Below, in pieces: positions 50,124-59,725 of a DNA stretch of 64,000 nucleotides. This DNA comes from Thiohalocapsa sp. (GTDB lineage Bacteria > Pseudomonadota > Gammaproteobacteria > Chromatiales > Chromatiaceae): assembly GCF_022340605.1 (NCBI RefSeq), contig NZ_JAJDNQ010000027.1, forward strand, positions 1-64,000, given 5' to 3'. Position numbers and translations under genes: made by a program. The notes beneath the pieces are model-generated. The model was not told the origin of the DNA. It searched no databases and saw only the letters and a program-made list of their open reading frames with translations. Positions within the stretch are counted from its first letter, which is position 1; every line of letters begins with the position of its first letter.

Positions 50124-51281
50124 TCAGGCCCGCTCGGCCATCATCGCGATGAAACCGTCGAACAGCGGGGCTACATCGTGCGGCCCCGGGCTCGCCTCCG
50201 GATGACCCTGGAAGCTGAACGCGGGCCGCTCGCGGTGGCGAATGCCCTGCAGGGAGCCGTCGAACAGGGAGCGGTGCGTCGCCACCACGTCCGGCGGCAG
50301 CGTGGCCTCGTCCACCGCGAAGCCGTGATTCTGGCTGGAGATCATCACCATACCCGTGGCGAGATCCTGCACGGGATGATTGGCGCCATGGTGGCCGAAT
50401 TTCATTTTCACCGTGCGCGCACCGCAGGCGAGCCCGAGCAACTGATGACCGAGGCAGATGCCGAACAGCGGCATGTGCGCGTCCAGCAGGCTGCGGATGG
50501 CGTCGATGGCATAGTCGCAAGGCTCGGGGTCACCCGGGCCGTTGCTCAGGAAGACACCGTCCGGGCGCAGCGCCAGCACCTCGGCCACCGGCGTCTCGGC
50601 CGGCACCACGGTGATACGGCAGCCGCGGGCGACCAGCATGCGCAGGATATTGCGCTTGATGCCGTAGTCGTAGGCGACGACGTGGTAGCGGAGCGCCGGG
50701 TCATCGGCGGCCAGCGGCGCGCCCTGCCCTTGCTCCGGCGATCCCTTTTCCCGAGACCAGACCCCCGCCGTCCAGGTGTACGGCTCGGCGGTGGTTACCT
50801 CACGCGCGAGGTCCATGCCGGCCAGCCCCGGAAAGGCGCGCGCGGCCGCCAGCGCCGCCGCCTCATCGAGGCCCGCGCCCGCCATCAGGCAGCCGTTCTG
50901 GGCGCCCTGCTCGCGCAGGATACGGGTCAGGCGCCGGGTGTCGATGCCGGCGATGCCGGGCACACCCTGCGCGCGCAGGTAGGCGCCGAGGTCCTGTTGC
51001 CGGCGCCAATTGCTGGCGAGCGGCGGTAGATCCCGGATCACCAGGCCAGCCGCGTGCACGGCGGCGGACTCCGCGTCCTCGTCGTTGACGCCGGTGTTAC
51101 CGATGTGCGGGCAGGTCAGGGTCACCAGCTGACGGCTGTAGGAGGGGTCCGTCAGAATCTCCTGGTAGCCGGTCATGGCCGTGTTGAACACGACCTCGCC
51201 GACGCTCTGCGCGGCGGCACCGATGGAGACACCGCGAAAGGTGGAGCCATCCTCCAGGACCAAGATGGCGGGCTCGTGCAA
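50124..51281 (-). CDS. carA: Carbamoyl-phosphate synthase small subunit
   Basis: Glutaminase subunit that feeds ammonia to CarB. The 385-residue product has the N-terminal CPSase domain ([29 protein letters not shown]) and a class I glutamine amidotransferase domain with nucleophile Cys in [27 protein letters not shown], and the His-Glu pair in [13 protein letters not shown]. It is the first gene of the carAB pair; greA follows carB. dapB, often upstream in relatives, is absent here. Confidence 0.98.
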   Translation of the reverse strand: MHEPAILVLEDGSTFRGVSIGAAAQSVGEVVFNTAMTGYQEILTDPSYSRQLVTLTCPHIGNTGVNDEDAESAAVHAAGLVIRDLPPLASNWRRQQDLGAYLRAQGVPGIAGIDTRRLTRILREQGAQNGCLMAGAGLDEAAALAAARAFPGLAGMDLAREVTTAEPYTWTAGVWSREKGSPEQGQGAPLAADDPALRYHVVAYDYGIKRNILRMLVARGCRITVVPAETPVAEVLALRPDGVFLSNGPGDPEPCDYAIDAIRSLLDAHMPLFGICLGHQLLGLACGARTVKMKFGHHGANHPVQDLATGMVMISSQNHGFAVDEATLPPDVVATHRSLFDGSLQGIRHRERPAFSFQGHPEASPGPHDVAPLFDGFIAMMAERA

Positions 51282-51450
51282 GTTGGCCTCCGGAACGGGG
51301 GATTGCGACAGGGGGCTGCGCGGCGCAGGCTATCCTGCCTGCAGCCGTGTCGAACCGCGGGGTTTCATGGGTGCGCGCCGCCGCGTCGCTCGCGCGCGGC
51401 GCGTGGAGCGAGATACTACAAGGATGCCCCCAGGGCTGTCCACGCGCATG

Positions 51451-51576
51451 CCAGCCGCCGGCAGCGCATTGCCAGCCGCCGGCAGCGCATTGCCAGCCGC
51501 CGGCAGCGCATTGCCAGCCGCCGGCAGCGCATTGCCAGCCGCCGGCAGCACATTGCCAGCCGCCGGCAGCGCATGG
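51451..51576. repeat. 21-bp tandem repeat, six copies
   Basis: Six head-to-tail copies of a 21-bp unit that begins CCAGCCGCCGGCAGC; only the last two units carry a base change. The unit length is a multiple of three, so every frame stays open through it, but no gene is supported. The surrounding gap 51282-51610 has nothing else. Confidence 0.92.
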
Positions 51577-51610
51577 GCGCCGGCGGCGGCGCTCGGACGC
51601 GCGGCCCGAA

Positions 51611-52045
51611 TCAGAGATAGGGCCGCACCCAGTCTACCAGCCTCGCGGTGTCCATCGCGCCGGCCTGCCGGGCCAGCTCGCGCCCGGCCCTGAACACCGC
51701 AAGGGTCGGGATAGAGCGGATGCCGTAACGCATGGCGATGCCCTGCGCTTCCTCGGTGTTCAACTTCGCCAGCCGGGCATGCGGCTCCAGGCGTGCCGCC
51801 GCCGCCTCGAAGGCGGGCGCCATCATCCGGCACGGCCCGCACCAGGGTGCCCAGAAGTCCACCAGCACCGGCAGGTCGCTGCGGCCGACATGGCGCTCGA
51901 AGCGCGCCTCGTCCAGCGCCACCGGATGCCCGTCGAACAAGGGCCGGTGACACTTGCCGCAGGATGGCCCCTGCGCGAGCTTCGCGGCGGGCACCCGATT
52001 GACGGCATCGCAGTGCGGACAGACGAGATGCAACGGATCGGCCAT
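51611..52045 (-). CDS. trxC: Thioredoxin 2 (TrxC type)
   Basis: A cytoplasmic disulfide reductase with a zinc finger. The 144-residue product begins with HLVCPHCDAVNRVP and GPSCGKCHRPLF, the paired Cys-x2-Cys zinc site of TrxC, followed by the thioredoxin fold with active site FWAPWCGPCRMM and the cis-proline loop IRSIPTLAVF. The ATG at 52045 is supported by GGGAGA upstream. It is divergent from a second thioredoxin-fold gene with 115 bp between the starts. Confidence 0.95.
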   Translation of the reverse strand: MADPLHLVCPHCDAVNRVPAAKLAQGPSCGKCHRPLFDGHPVALDEARFERHVGRSDLPVLVDFWAPWCGPCRMMAPAFEAAAARLEPHARLAKLNTEEAQGIAMRYGIRSIPTLAVFRAGRELARQAGAMDTARLVDWVRPYL

Positions 52046-52160
52046 GACAGTCTCCCATCCCAGCGCCCCCCCGAAGGCCAGGCGCCGGCTTGAATCACCA
52101 CGACTCGCCAATTATTTATCCAACCCCGATCTCGTTTCCAGCAGTCTTGGAGAGTCCCGC

Positions 52161-53021
52161 ATGGCCGATTCGCCCCACGTCGTCAACGTCACCGAGGCCA
52201 CCTTCCAACAGGTGGTCATCGCCGGCTCCGCGCAGCGGCCGGTGCTCGTGGACTTCTGGGCCGACTGGTGTGCGCCCTGCCGGCAGCTGATGCCGATGCT
52301 CGCCAAGCTGGCGGACGAGTATCGCGGCGCTTTCCTGGTCGCGAAGGTGGACACCGAGGCGGAGCAGGCGCTGGCGGCGACCTTCGGCATCCGCAGTCTG
52401 CCGACGGTGCAGCTGTTCAAGAACGGCCGGCCGGTGGATCAGTTCATGGGCGCGCTGCCGGAGGGACAGATCCGCGAGTTCCTCGCACGTCACGTCGAGA
52501 ACGAGAGCGACCGCCGCCTCGCCGCGGCCGCGGAGCGGATCGCCCGCGGTGAGCTGGACGCCGCCGCCGCGCTCATCGCCGAGGTACGGGCCACGGACCC
52601 GGAGAGCAGCAAGCTGTTTACCGCCGAGGTGCAATTGGCACTGGCTCAGGGCGATCGGCAGGCGGCCGCCGATCTCATGGAGCGCACCCCCATCGAACTC
52701 GCCAAAGACCCGGAAATCGCACGGCTGCGCGGCCGTCTCGCCTTCGCCGACGCGGCCAGCGACGCGCCGCCCGCCGCCGAGTGCGAGTCACGGCTCGCCG
52801 CGGACCCCGCGGACAGCGAGGCGCGTTATGGCCTCGCCGCGCGCCAGGTGCTCGCCGGGGACTACCGCGCCGCCCTGGACAACCTGCTGGCGCTGATGCA
52901 GCGCGACCGTGCCTACGGCGACGATGCGGCGCGCAAGGGCATGCTGATGATCTTCGATCTGCTCGGTGACGACCCGCTGGTCCCCGGCTACCGCGGCAAG
53001 CTCTCGCGTCTGCTGTACTGA
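52161..53021 (+). CDS. Thioredoxin-fold/TPR chaperedoxin, CnoX (YbbN) type
   Basis: The 286-residue product joins an N-terminal thioredoxin domain (LVDFWADWCAPCRQLMPMLAKLADEY) and a C-terminal helical part with TPR-like repeats. In E. coli YbbN the active site lacks the first Cys, whereas here CAPC is complete, so redox activity is likely. The protein class holds unfolding proteins during oxidative stress and hands them to chaperones. The ATG at 52161 follows GGAGAG. Its partner in the divergent pair is trxC. Confidence 0.92.
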   Translation: MADSPHVVNVTEATFQQVVIAGSAQRPVLVDFWADWCAPCRQLMPMLAKLADEYRGAFLVAKVDTEAEQALAATFGIRSLPTVQLFKNGRPVDQFMGALPEGQIREFLARHVENESDRRLAAAAERIARGELDAAAALIAEVRATDPESSKLFTAEVQLALAQGDRQAAADLMERTPIELAKDPEIARLRGRLAFADAASDAPPAAECESRLAADPADSEARYGLAARQVLAGDYRAALDNLLALMQRDRAYGDDAARKGMLMIFDLLGDDPLVPGYRGKLSRLLY

Positions 53022-53181
53022 CGCCCGGCGCCGATTCCGAGCCGTGCCGCCGGCCGCCGGCGCCGGGGTGCCAGCGCGAAGCGTCGCCGGCCCGTCGGAA
53101 ATCCACTACACTTTGCGCGGTTCCGCGGCCCCTGCCCAAGGTGCCGCAACGCGGTGATTCCCCAGGAACGGAGTTGCTCCG

Positions 53182-53766
53182 ATGACACGCCTGACACGCC
53201 CGACGATGCTCGCCTTGTCTTTGCTGTGCGCCGCCACCTCGGCGCTTGCCGATCCGGTTACCGACCAGATCGACGCCGCCAAGCGCGCTTACGCGTCGGG
53301 CGACGAGCGCGTTGCGATCCAGGCGCTGGAGTTCGCCGCGGCGCAGATCCGTGACAAGCTGAAGGCCCAAGAGCTGGAGCTGCTGCCGGCGCCACTGCCC
53401 GGCTGGACCGCCGAGGAGGCCGTTTCGGACGCCGGCGGCATCGCGGCGATGTTCACCGGCACCAACCTGACCCGCACCTACCGCAGGCAGGACGGTGCCA
53501 GCGTCACCATCAGCATCACCGCCGATTCGCCCCTGCTGTCGCTGGTGACCTCGCTGATGCAGGCGAACCCGGCCGCCACACCCTATATCCACGCCGGCTA
53601 CCGCGGCGTGTTCGAACAGCACGCGGACGGTACCAGCCGCATCCTGTTGCTGGTGGGCACCCGCATTCAGGTGCAATTGGAGGGGAGCGGCGTCGACCAG
53701 CAGACGCTAGAGGCCTACCTGGATGCCATCAAGCTCGACCAGCTCGAAAAGGCATTGTTGGGTTGA
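53182..53766 (+). CDS. Exported protein of unknown function
   Basis: Unrecognised, 194 residues, with a signal peptide (TRPTMLALSLLCAATSALA). The mature part opens with a helical charged stretch (DQIDAAKRAYASGDERVAIQALEFAAAQIRDKL) followed by LLPAPLPGWTAEEAVSDAGG and a mixed strand/helix region to the end. There are no cysteines in the mature part. It lies 160 bp after the cnoX-like gene and before a diguanylate cyclase, on the same strand, but no joint role is evident. Confidence 0.75.
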   Translation: MTRLTRPTMLALSLLCAATSALADPVTDQIDAAKRAYASGDERVAIQALEFAAAQIRDKLKAQELELLPAPLPGWTAEEAVSDAGGIAAMFTGTNLTRTYRRQDGASVTISITADSPLLSLVTSLMQANPAATPYIHAGYRGVFEQHADGTSRILLLVGTRIQVQLEGSGVDQQTLEAYLDAIKLDQLEKALLG

Positions 53767-53823
53767 GCGCGCGCCCCGGTTCGCCGGGACCAACCACTCC
53801 GGACCAACGGACGCCACACCACC

Positions 53824-54891
53824 ATGATGTCGCTGCGTGGTAGCAAAGAGGGCGCCGGCACCATCGAGCTCAAGGGGTTCAACCGGACCCTGGCCGAGAT
53901 CGAGTGGCTCCTATTGGTGCTCATCCTGGTCTACATGACCCTGCCGGACGAGCCCATCGACCGACCGCTCTATATCCTGACGGCGGGCGCACTCTTCGCC
54001 GCCTTCGTCGTGGGCTTTCGCTACGCGAACTTGTTCACGCTGCCGACACGCTGGAAGCTCACCATCGAGACCTGGGCCATGCTCGGGCTGACGGCGGTGG
54101 CGGTCTGGAATACCGGCAAGGTGGACAGTCCGCTGATGAACCTGTTCCTGCTGGTGGTCATTTTCAGTGCCCTGACGCTCGGCAAGGTCATCACCCTGCT
54201 GGAGTTGGGGCTCGTCACCAGCTTCTACCTGCTCGCCGCGCACGCCGTGAGCGGCAACGAGATCTTCAACTACGAGATCTTCAGCTCGCTGATGCTGCGC
54301 TTTGCGCCCTTCGTGCTGGTGGCCTACGTCACATCGCTGCTGGCGGCGGATTTGGGCTTTGCCCGCGCCTATGTCGAGCAACTCGCCGACACCGACGAGC
54401 TCACCGGGCTCAGGAACATGCGCGCCTTCAACGAGGCCCTCGTGCAGCAGGAGCAGCGGGCGCGCCGCCACGACGAGCCGCTGTCGGTGCTGATGATCGA
54501 CATCGACAACCTGAAGACGGTCAACGACCACCACGGGCATGACACCGGCAACCTCGCCATTCGCAACGTCGCCGCGGCCATCAAGGCATCGGTGCGGGCG
54601 AACGACGTCGTAGCGCGCTACGGCGGCGACGAGTTCATCGTGCTGCTGCCATCGGTGCCGGAGCTGGCCGCCCGCAACGCCGGCGAGCGCATCCTGCACC
54701 GCATTGCCGAGCACCCCATCCAAGGCCCCAAAGGGTCAGTGGGACTCAGCGTCAGCATCGGGCTGGCCACCTTCCCGGTGATGGCGGGCGAGGTCGAGGA
54801 ACTCCTGCACCAGGCCGACCAGGCGCTCTATGAGAGCAAGCGGACTGGCCGCAACCGGCTGTCCATCTATGGTTCGCGGCAGGCTGCCTGA
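53824..54891 (+). CDS. Membrane diguanylate cyclase (GGDEF)
   Basis: Makes cyclic di-GMP. The first 185 residues are mostly hydrophobic (about six spans: EWLLLVLILVYMTLPD, YILTAGALFAAFVVGF, MLGLTAVAVWN, LLVVIFSALTL, SFYLLAAHAV, FVLVAYVTSLLAAD) and probably sense an unknown signal. The GGDEF domain from about residue 190 has an intact active site RYGGDEF and, five residues upstream, the RxxD inhibitory site (RAND), so feedback by the product is possible. No EAL domain. Confidence 0.95.
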   Translation: MMSLRGSKEGAGTIELKGFNRTLAEIEWLLLVLILVYMTLPDEPIDRPLYILTAGALFAAFVVGFRYANLFTLPTRWKLTIETWAMLGLTAVAVWNTGKVDSPLMNLFLLVVIFSALTLGKVITLLELGLVTSFYLLAAHAVSGNEIFNYEIFSSLMLRFAPFVLVAYVTSLLAADLGFARAYVEQLADTDELTGLRNMRAFNEALVQQEQRARRHDEPLSVLMIDIDNLKTVNDHHGHDTGNLAIRNVAAAIKASVRANDVVARYGGDEFIVLLPSVPELAARNAGERILHRIAEHPIQGPKGSVGLSVSIGLATFPVMAGEVEELLHQADQALYESKRTGRNRLSIYGSRQAA

Positions 54892-54974
54892 GCAGAGCCT
54901 GTACCCAAGCGGGCGTGGCGGCATTCCAGCCGGATGCTGCCTGCCACGGGAGCGGCGTCGGCGCAGCGACGGGC

Positions 54975-55055
54975 TCGTGGTCGTGGTCGGATACTCGACC
55001 ACAACAACGACAACGACAACGACAACGACAGCGGAATCAGGAGAAACGCTGCACT
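54975..55055 (-). repeat. GTCGTT/CGACCA element, copy 3
   Basis: On the minus strand it reads AGTGCAGCGTTTCTCCTGATTC, then GTCGTT units, AGTATCCG and GACCACGA. Like copy 2 it begins on the stop codon of a gene, here galU. Confidence 0.8.
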
Positions 55056-55929
55056 AAAGCGCCAGTCCCTTCAGATAGGCCCGGAAGCTCGCCCCGAGCT
55101 CGGGGTGCGCAAGCGCGTACTCAACGGTCGCCTCGAGATAGCCCTGCTTGCTGCCGCAGTCGTAGCGCTTGCCGGCGAACGGGTAGGCAATCACCGGCTC
55201 TTCCTTGAGCAGCGCGGCGATGGCGTCAGTGAGCTGGATCTCACCACCGGCACCTGGCGTGGTCTGCTCCAGCTTGTCGAAGATCGTCGGCGTCAGCAGG
55301 TAGCGGCCCACCACGGCGAGGTTGGACGGCGCATCCGCGGGCTTCGGCTTCTCGACAATGGACACGACCCGCAACGTGCCGTCCGGCTGCTCCTCGGTGG
55401 CGACGATGCCGTACTTGTCGGTCTCCTCGGGTGGTACCTCCTGCACGCTCAGCACGCTGGCGCCGGTGCGCTCGTACACCGCGGCCATCTGCGCCACCAC
55501 GCCCGGACCATCGTCGTTGCGGATGAGGTCGTCGGCCAGGATGATCGCAAACGGCTCATTGCCCACCACGGGCTTCGCGCACAGCACCGCGTGCCCGAGT
55601 CCGAGCGCCTCGGCCTGGCGCAGGAAGATGCAGTCCACCCGCTCCGGCAGCACGTTCTGCACCATCTTCAGGAGCTTGTCCTTGCCGGCTTCCTTCAGCT
55701 CCATCTCCAACTCGTAGGCCTTGTCGAAGTGGTCCTCGATGGAGCGCTTGTGCCGCCCGGTGATGAAGATGAGATGCTCGGCGCCGCCGGCCTCTGCCTC
55801 TTCCGCCGCGTATTGGATCAGCGGCTTGTCAACCACCGGCAGCATCTCCTTGGGACTCGCCTTGGTGGCCGGCAGGAAGCGCGTGCCCAGCCCTGCGACC
55901 GGAAATACCGCCTTGCGGATTTTCGCCAT
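55054..55929 (-). CDS. galU: UTP--glucose-1-phosphate uridylyltransferase
   Basis: Makes UDP-glucose for polysaccharide and lipopolysaccharide synthesis. The 291-residue product starts [40 protein letters not shown], the nucleotidyl-transferase signature. The ILADDLI motif near residue 130 and the VEKPKP loop near 195 are conserved. The gene ends within a dispersed repeat. No other sugar-nucleotide gene is adjacent. Confidence 0.97.
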   Translation of the reverse strand: MAKIRKAVFPVAGLGTRFLPATKASPKEMLPVVDKPLIQYAAEEAEAGGAEHLIFITGRHKRSIEDHFDKAYELEMELKEAGKDKLLKMVQNVLPERVDCIFLRQAEALGLGHAVLCAKPVVGNEPFAIILADDLIRNDDGPGVVAQMAAVYERTGASVLSVQEVPPEETDKYGIVATEEQPDGTLRVVSIVEKPKPADAPSNLAVVGRYLLTPTIFDKLEQTTPGAGGEIQLTDAIAALLKEEPVIAYPFAGKRYDCGSKQGYLEATVEYALAHPELGASFRAYLKGLAL

Positions 55930-56080
55930 GTCGACTCCTGTATCGCTGTTGGAAATAGTAAGAGATCGGTGCCGGGACCAGTCCCGACAGCGGCGCGGGG
56001 ACGATACCTTATCCCGTGCTCGGATGTCCGCACGGCCGGCATGATCCGGGCACGTTCGCGCCCGGACTGCTGACCGATGG

Positions 56081-56791
56081 TCAGGCCATGATCTCCGCCT
56101 CGATGGCCGCCAGGGCCGCCAATGGGTCCACCACGGCGGTGATGGGCCGGCCGATGACCAAGTGGTCCGCGCCGGCGGCAACGGCCGCGGCCGGCGTCAG
56201 CACCCGCTTCTGATCCTGGCGGGGTGCGCTCGCCGGTCGCACCCCGGGCGTCACCAGCCGAAAGTCCGCCCCGAACCGCCGGCGCATGGCGGCCGCCTCC
56301 AGCGGCGAGCAGACGACGCCGTCGAGACCCGCATCCCGCGCCAGCGCGGCGAGCTGCAGCGCGCGCTCGCCGGGCTCGCCCGGACAGCCGACGGCGGCAA
56401 GGTCCGCCGCCTCCAGGCTGGTGAGCACGGTGACTGCGATCAGCAGGGGCCGTGTGGTGCGGCGCGCGAGCCGCTCGCGCGCCGCCGCCAGCATCGCCGG
56501 ACCGCCTTGGGCATGGACGTTTAGCATCCACACGCCGAGGTCTGCGGCCGCCTCGCAGGCGCCGGCGACGGTGTTCGGGATGTCGTGGAACTTGAGGTCC
56601 AGAAAGACCGGGAAGCCCGCATCCACCGCCCGCGTGACCAGCGCGGGTCCAGCTCGGGTGAACAGCTCCTTACCGATCTTGACACCGCAGCGCGCCGGGT
56701 CCAGCCGCGCCAGCAGCGCCAGCGCGGCGGCGGAGTCCGCGAAATCCAGTGCCACGAGAACGCGTGGGCCGGCGTCTTCGGTCATGGTCAT
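56081..56791 (-). CDS. pyrF: Orotidine-5'-phosphate decarboxylase
   Basis: Last step of UMP synthesis. The product (236 residues) is a TIM barrel with the catalytic [16 protein letters not shown] motif, a substrate loop VCSPLEA, and [15 protein letters not shown] ... [11 protein letters not shown] at the phosphate site. MTMTED offers two ATGs, at 56791 and 56785; the second has a better-placed GAG. The upstream gene is lapB, a neighbour pair seen in many gammaproteobacteria. Confidence 0.96.
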   Translation of the reverse strand: MTMTEDAGPRVLVALDFADSAAALALLARLDPARCGVKIGKELFTRAGPALVTRAVDAGFPVFLDLKFHDIPNTVAGACEAAADLGVWMLNVHAQGGPAMLAAARERLARRTTRPLLIAVTVLTSLEAADLAAVGCPGEPGERALQLAALARDAGLDGVVCSPLEAAAMRRRFGADFRLVTPGVRPASAPRQDQKRVLTPAAAVAAGADHLVIGRPITAVVDPLAALAAIEAEIMA

Positions 56792-56921
56792 CTCACTGCC
56801 ATCGGGATGCGCGGCGGCTGCTTGCAGGCCGTCTCGGTCATGATATCCGGACGTGACTCCGGCAAAGCCTTTGAATGCAATGGGTGGTGTCAGGGCTGCG
56901 CCGGCCGTCCACGCACCGCGG

Positions 56922-58100
56922 TCAGGCGCTCTGGCGCTGGCGCAGCATCGGCGGCTCGGCAATGTGCTCGGGCTCGACGGCCTTGATGGTGCCCCAACTC
57001 TTGCAACTCGGGCATTGCCAATGCAACTCGCGCGCCTCGAAGCCGCAATGCTCGCACTGATACGCCGGTTGCGCCGCGCGCTGGCGGGCGACGACCTCCA
57101 GCAGCACACGATCCTCCGCGGATGCCGGCTCCTGCACCTGACGCAGCGCCAGCAGGCGCTCCGCCCCGGAGAGGTCGGCGCGCCGGCTCAGGTAGCGCAC
57201 CAGAAACTCGCGTGCTGCGGCCACGCCCCGCTCGGCCTCGATGGCATCGCAGAGCCTGAGCATCAGGGGCGGCGACGGGTGCTGCTGGAACAGGGCCTCC
57301 AATTCGGCGGTGAGGGACTCCCGCCCCAGACGCTGCCAGCACGCCAGCAGGCCGGGCAGCATCGCGGGCAGATAGCGCGCACCGTGCTGGGCGACACGTT
57401 GATACAGCAGCGCCGCGGTTTCCGGGTCGCCGGCCGTCATTTCCATGTGTGCCTGCAGCAGGCTGGCGCGGATGCAGCCCGGGTCCACCGATTGCGCGTC
57501 CAACAGGTGCGAGCGGGCACATTCGGTGCGGCCCTCGCGCAGACACTGCTCGGCGAGCTCGCAGTGGAACTGGGCGATCTCCGTACTCATGGGCTCCTCG
57601 GAGATGCGCTGCAACGCCTGGGCCGTTTCCAAGCACTTGTGCCACTCCTTCTCGGCCTGGTAGATCTCGATCAGCGCGCGCAGGGCTCGCGCCTGCTGCA
57701 ACTGCCGCTCCACCAGTTCCTTAAACAGGCTCTCGGCGCGATCGAACAGGCCGGCAAGCATGTAGTCGCGCCCCAACTCGTAGAGCGCGAAGCCCCGTTG
57801 GCTGGCGCCGAGCGTGGGACGCGCCACGAGATTCTGATGGACGCGGATGGCGCGGTCCACTTCGCCGCGGCGGCGGAACAGTGCCCCCAACGCCAGGTGC
57901 GTCTCGACGGTCTCGCTGTCCACCTCCGCGAGCTTCAGGAAGACGTCGATGGCCTTGTCCGGCTGTTCGTTCAGGAGGTAATTGAGGCCGCGGAAGAAGT
58001 TCGGCTCCCCCTCGTCGTTGCGGCGCGGCTGCGCCGTGCGCTGCCCGATCCACCAGCCGCTGGCCGCCGCCACCGGCAGGAGCAGGAACAACCATTCCAT
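56922..58100 (-). CDS. lapB: Lipopolysaccharide assembly protein B
   Basis: The regulator that hands LpxC to FtsH. The 392-residue product has an N-terminal membrane anchor ([19 protein letters not shown]), TPR repeats over residues about 45-330 and a C-terminal rubredoxin-like metal knuckle ([26 protein letters not shown]) with four cysteines. The ATG at 58100 is the start just before the anchor. LapA, usually encoded just upstream, was not found; only a short frame of unlikely composition fills that place. Confidence 0.95.
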   Translation of the reverse strand: MEWLFLLLPVAAASGWWIGQRTAQPRRNDEGEPNFFRGLNYLLNEQPDKAIDVFLKLAEVDSETVETHLALGALFRRRGEVDRAIRVHQNLVARPTLGASQRGFALYELGRDYMLAGLFDRAESLFKELVERQLQQARALRALIEIYQAEKEWHKCLETAQALQRISEEPMSTEIAQFHCELAEQCLREGRTECARSHLLDAQSVDPGCIRASLLQAHMEMTAGDPETAALLYQRVAQHGARYLPAMLPGLLACWQRLGRESLTAELEALFQQHPSPPLMLRLCDAIEAERGVAAAREFLVRYLSRRADLSGAERLLALRQVQEPASAEDRVLLEVVARQRAAQPAYQCEHCGFEARELHWQCPSCKSWGTIKAVEPEHIAEPPMLRQRQSA

Positions 58101-58389
58101 CAGGCCACCCCCGCGCGCCCGGTGTCGTCGTCGGGCACGACGGCGCACCCGCCTTGCTGCGGCGCACGGGCGCGCGCGGCGCGGCGGGCGCCGGCGCGCG
58201 CGGCGACCGGTTCGGACATCTGGGCGACCATCATGGGGTTATCATACAAGCTGTGATTGGCCGCCGCATGGCACCGCCGCCAGCGCGCCCGCGGGAGGCT
58301 AAGGCAGGGGCGGCACACTGTTTACGGACGCGCATCGAGCCCTCAATTCCGGCACCGAACGCCATGCAAAGCCACACCAGGAGTGCATC

Positions 58390-59103
58390 ATGAGCGAATT
58401 CCAAGGCCAAGTCGCCGTGGTCACCGGCGCCGCCGGCAACGTCGGCACCGCGCTGTGCAACAAGCTCGCCGCCGCCGCAGCCAGCATCGCCCTGCTCGAC
58501 CGCGACCCCGACGCCATGGCGCGTGTGCTGAATGGGCTCCCGGCGGGCGCCAATGCCGCGAGCTTCGCCGTGGACCTGCTGGACGCGGATTCCGTCAGTG
58601 GCTGCATCGCCGACGTGCAGAAGCGCTTCGGGCGCATCGATATCCTCGCCAATGTCGCCGGCGGCTTCGCCATGGGCCCGACACTGGACGAGACCGACGA
58701 CGCCACCTGGAACCTGATGCTGGACCTCAACGCCCGCTCCGTGTTCCACACCGCCCGCGCCGTGTTGCCGCTGATGCGCGCGGGCGGCTACGGGCGCATC
58801 GTCAACGTCGCCGCACGCGCCGCACTCAAGGGCCAGGGCCACATGGGTCCCTACTGCGCATCCAAGGCGGCGGTCATGTCTCTCACCGAGAGCATGGCCG
58901 CGGAGACCAAGCACCTGGACATCAACGTCAACTGCATCCTGCCTGGCACCGTCGACACGCCCCAGAATCGCGCCGCAATGCCGGACGCGGACCACGATAC
59001 CTGGGTGCCCCCGGAGGCACTCGCGGACGTGATGCTGTTCCTCGCCTCCAACGCCGCACGCTGCGTCAGCGGTGCCGCAGTGCCTGTCTACGGCCGCAGT
59101 TGA
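58390..59103 (+). CDS. Short-chain dehydrogenase/reductase with altered active site
   Basis: The 237-residue Rossmann fold has the NAD(P) loop VVTGAAGNVGTALC, the NVAGG motif and Tyr-x3-Lys in YCASK. The catalytic Ser that normally sits 13 residues before the Tyr is an Ala here (NVAARAALKGQGHMGPY), a change seen in a subgroup of the family whose reaction is not established. The acidic residue after strand 2 (LLDRDPD) points to NAD rather than NADP. Confidence 0.9.
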   Translation: MSEFQGQVAVVTGAAGNVGTALCNKLAAAAASIALLDRDPDAMARVLNGLPAGANAASFAVDLLDADSVSGCIADVQKRFGRIDILANVAGGFAMGPTLDETDDATWNLMLDLNARSVFHTARAVLPLMRAGGYGRIVNVAARAALKGQGHMGPYCASKAAVMSLTESMAAETKHLDINVNCILPGTVDTPQNRAAMPDADHDTWVPPEALADVMLFLASNAARCVSGAAVPVYGRS

Positions 59104-59168
59104 CGCCCGTGCACAGCCAAAGTACCGCTCCGGCCCGGCCCCGACAAGCGCCGAACACCGTCCGACCA

Positions 59169-59612
59169 ATGGCCCAGAACCGCAACCTGCGACCGCGCGC
59201 CGCGCTGCAAGCCTGCATGCTGGCGCTGGTGCTGGGCTGCGTGGCTCCGGTTGCCTGCGCAATCGACGAGGAACTGCTCACCGACGCCGACCGGGCGCTG
59301 CTGGTGGAGGCGGTGGAGTCCGCCTTCGAGCTCGACCTCTACAACACCCGCTGCCGCAACGACCAGTCCGGGCGCCACACCGAGAACCTCAACAAGGAAC
59401 TGGTGAGCCGCTTCCAGATGACGGTGCTGGACGTGCTCGACGACCTCTTCCCGGAAGGCTACTATCGCGACGCCCAGGACCGCATGCAAGAGAAGTTCCT
59501 GACGCGCCTGCGCGACATGGGGGGCTGCGCCGGCGCCAAGGCCGCGGGCCTGCGCGACAGCCTCGGCGCGCGTTACGACGCCGCCATGGACGCGGTGGCG
59601 GCGCGGCCCTGA
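59169..59612 (+). CDS. Exported protein of unknown function
   Basis: Unrecognised, 147 residues. The start at 59169 (MAQNRNLRPRAAL) begins a signal peptide (ACMLALVLGCVAPVACA) after which the mature protein is acidic and helical (LLTDADRALLVEAVESAFELDLYNTRC ... LRDMGGCAGAKAAGLRDSLGARYDAAMDA). Two mature cysteines may pair. The preceding frame upstream is a shadow of the SDR gene. Confidence 0.7.
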   Translation: MAQNRNLRPRAALQACMLALVLGCVAPVACAIDEELLTDADRALLVEAVESAFELDLYNTRCRNDQSGRHTENLNKELVSRFQMTVLDVLDDLFPEGYYRDAQDRMQEKFLTRLRDMGGCAGAKAAGLRDSLGARYDAAMDAVAARP

Positions 59613-59725
59613 TCCGCCTCCATCGCCGCAATGACGATTCAGTCACGGTCGTCCGCGAACTACCTCGGCAATCGCCTTGACGCACTCGGGCTCGGAAGCG
59701 GGATCGAGTCGGTCTGACGACGGCG

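Noticed and set aside
51347-52093. Plus-strand frame with ALPAAGS-type repeats
   Set aside because: The repeats are only the translated 21-bp tandem unit and the rest is the shadow of trxC.
58100-58318. Short minus-strand frame before lapB, considered as lapA
   Set aside because: It lacks the two membrane spans of LapA and is Ala/Arg-rich.
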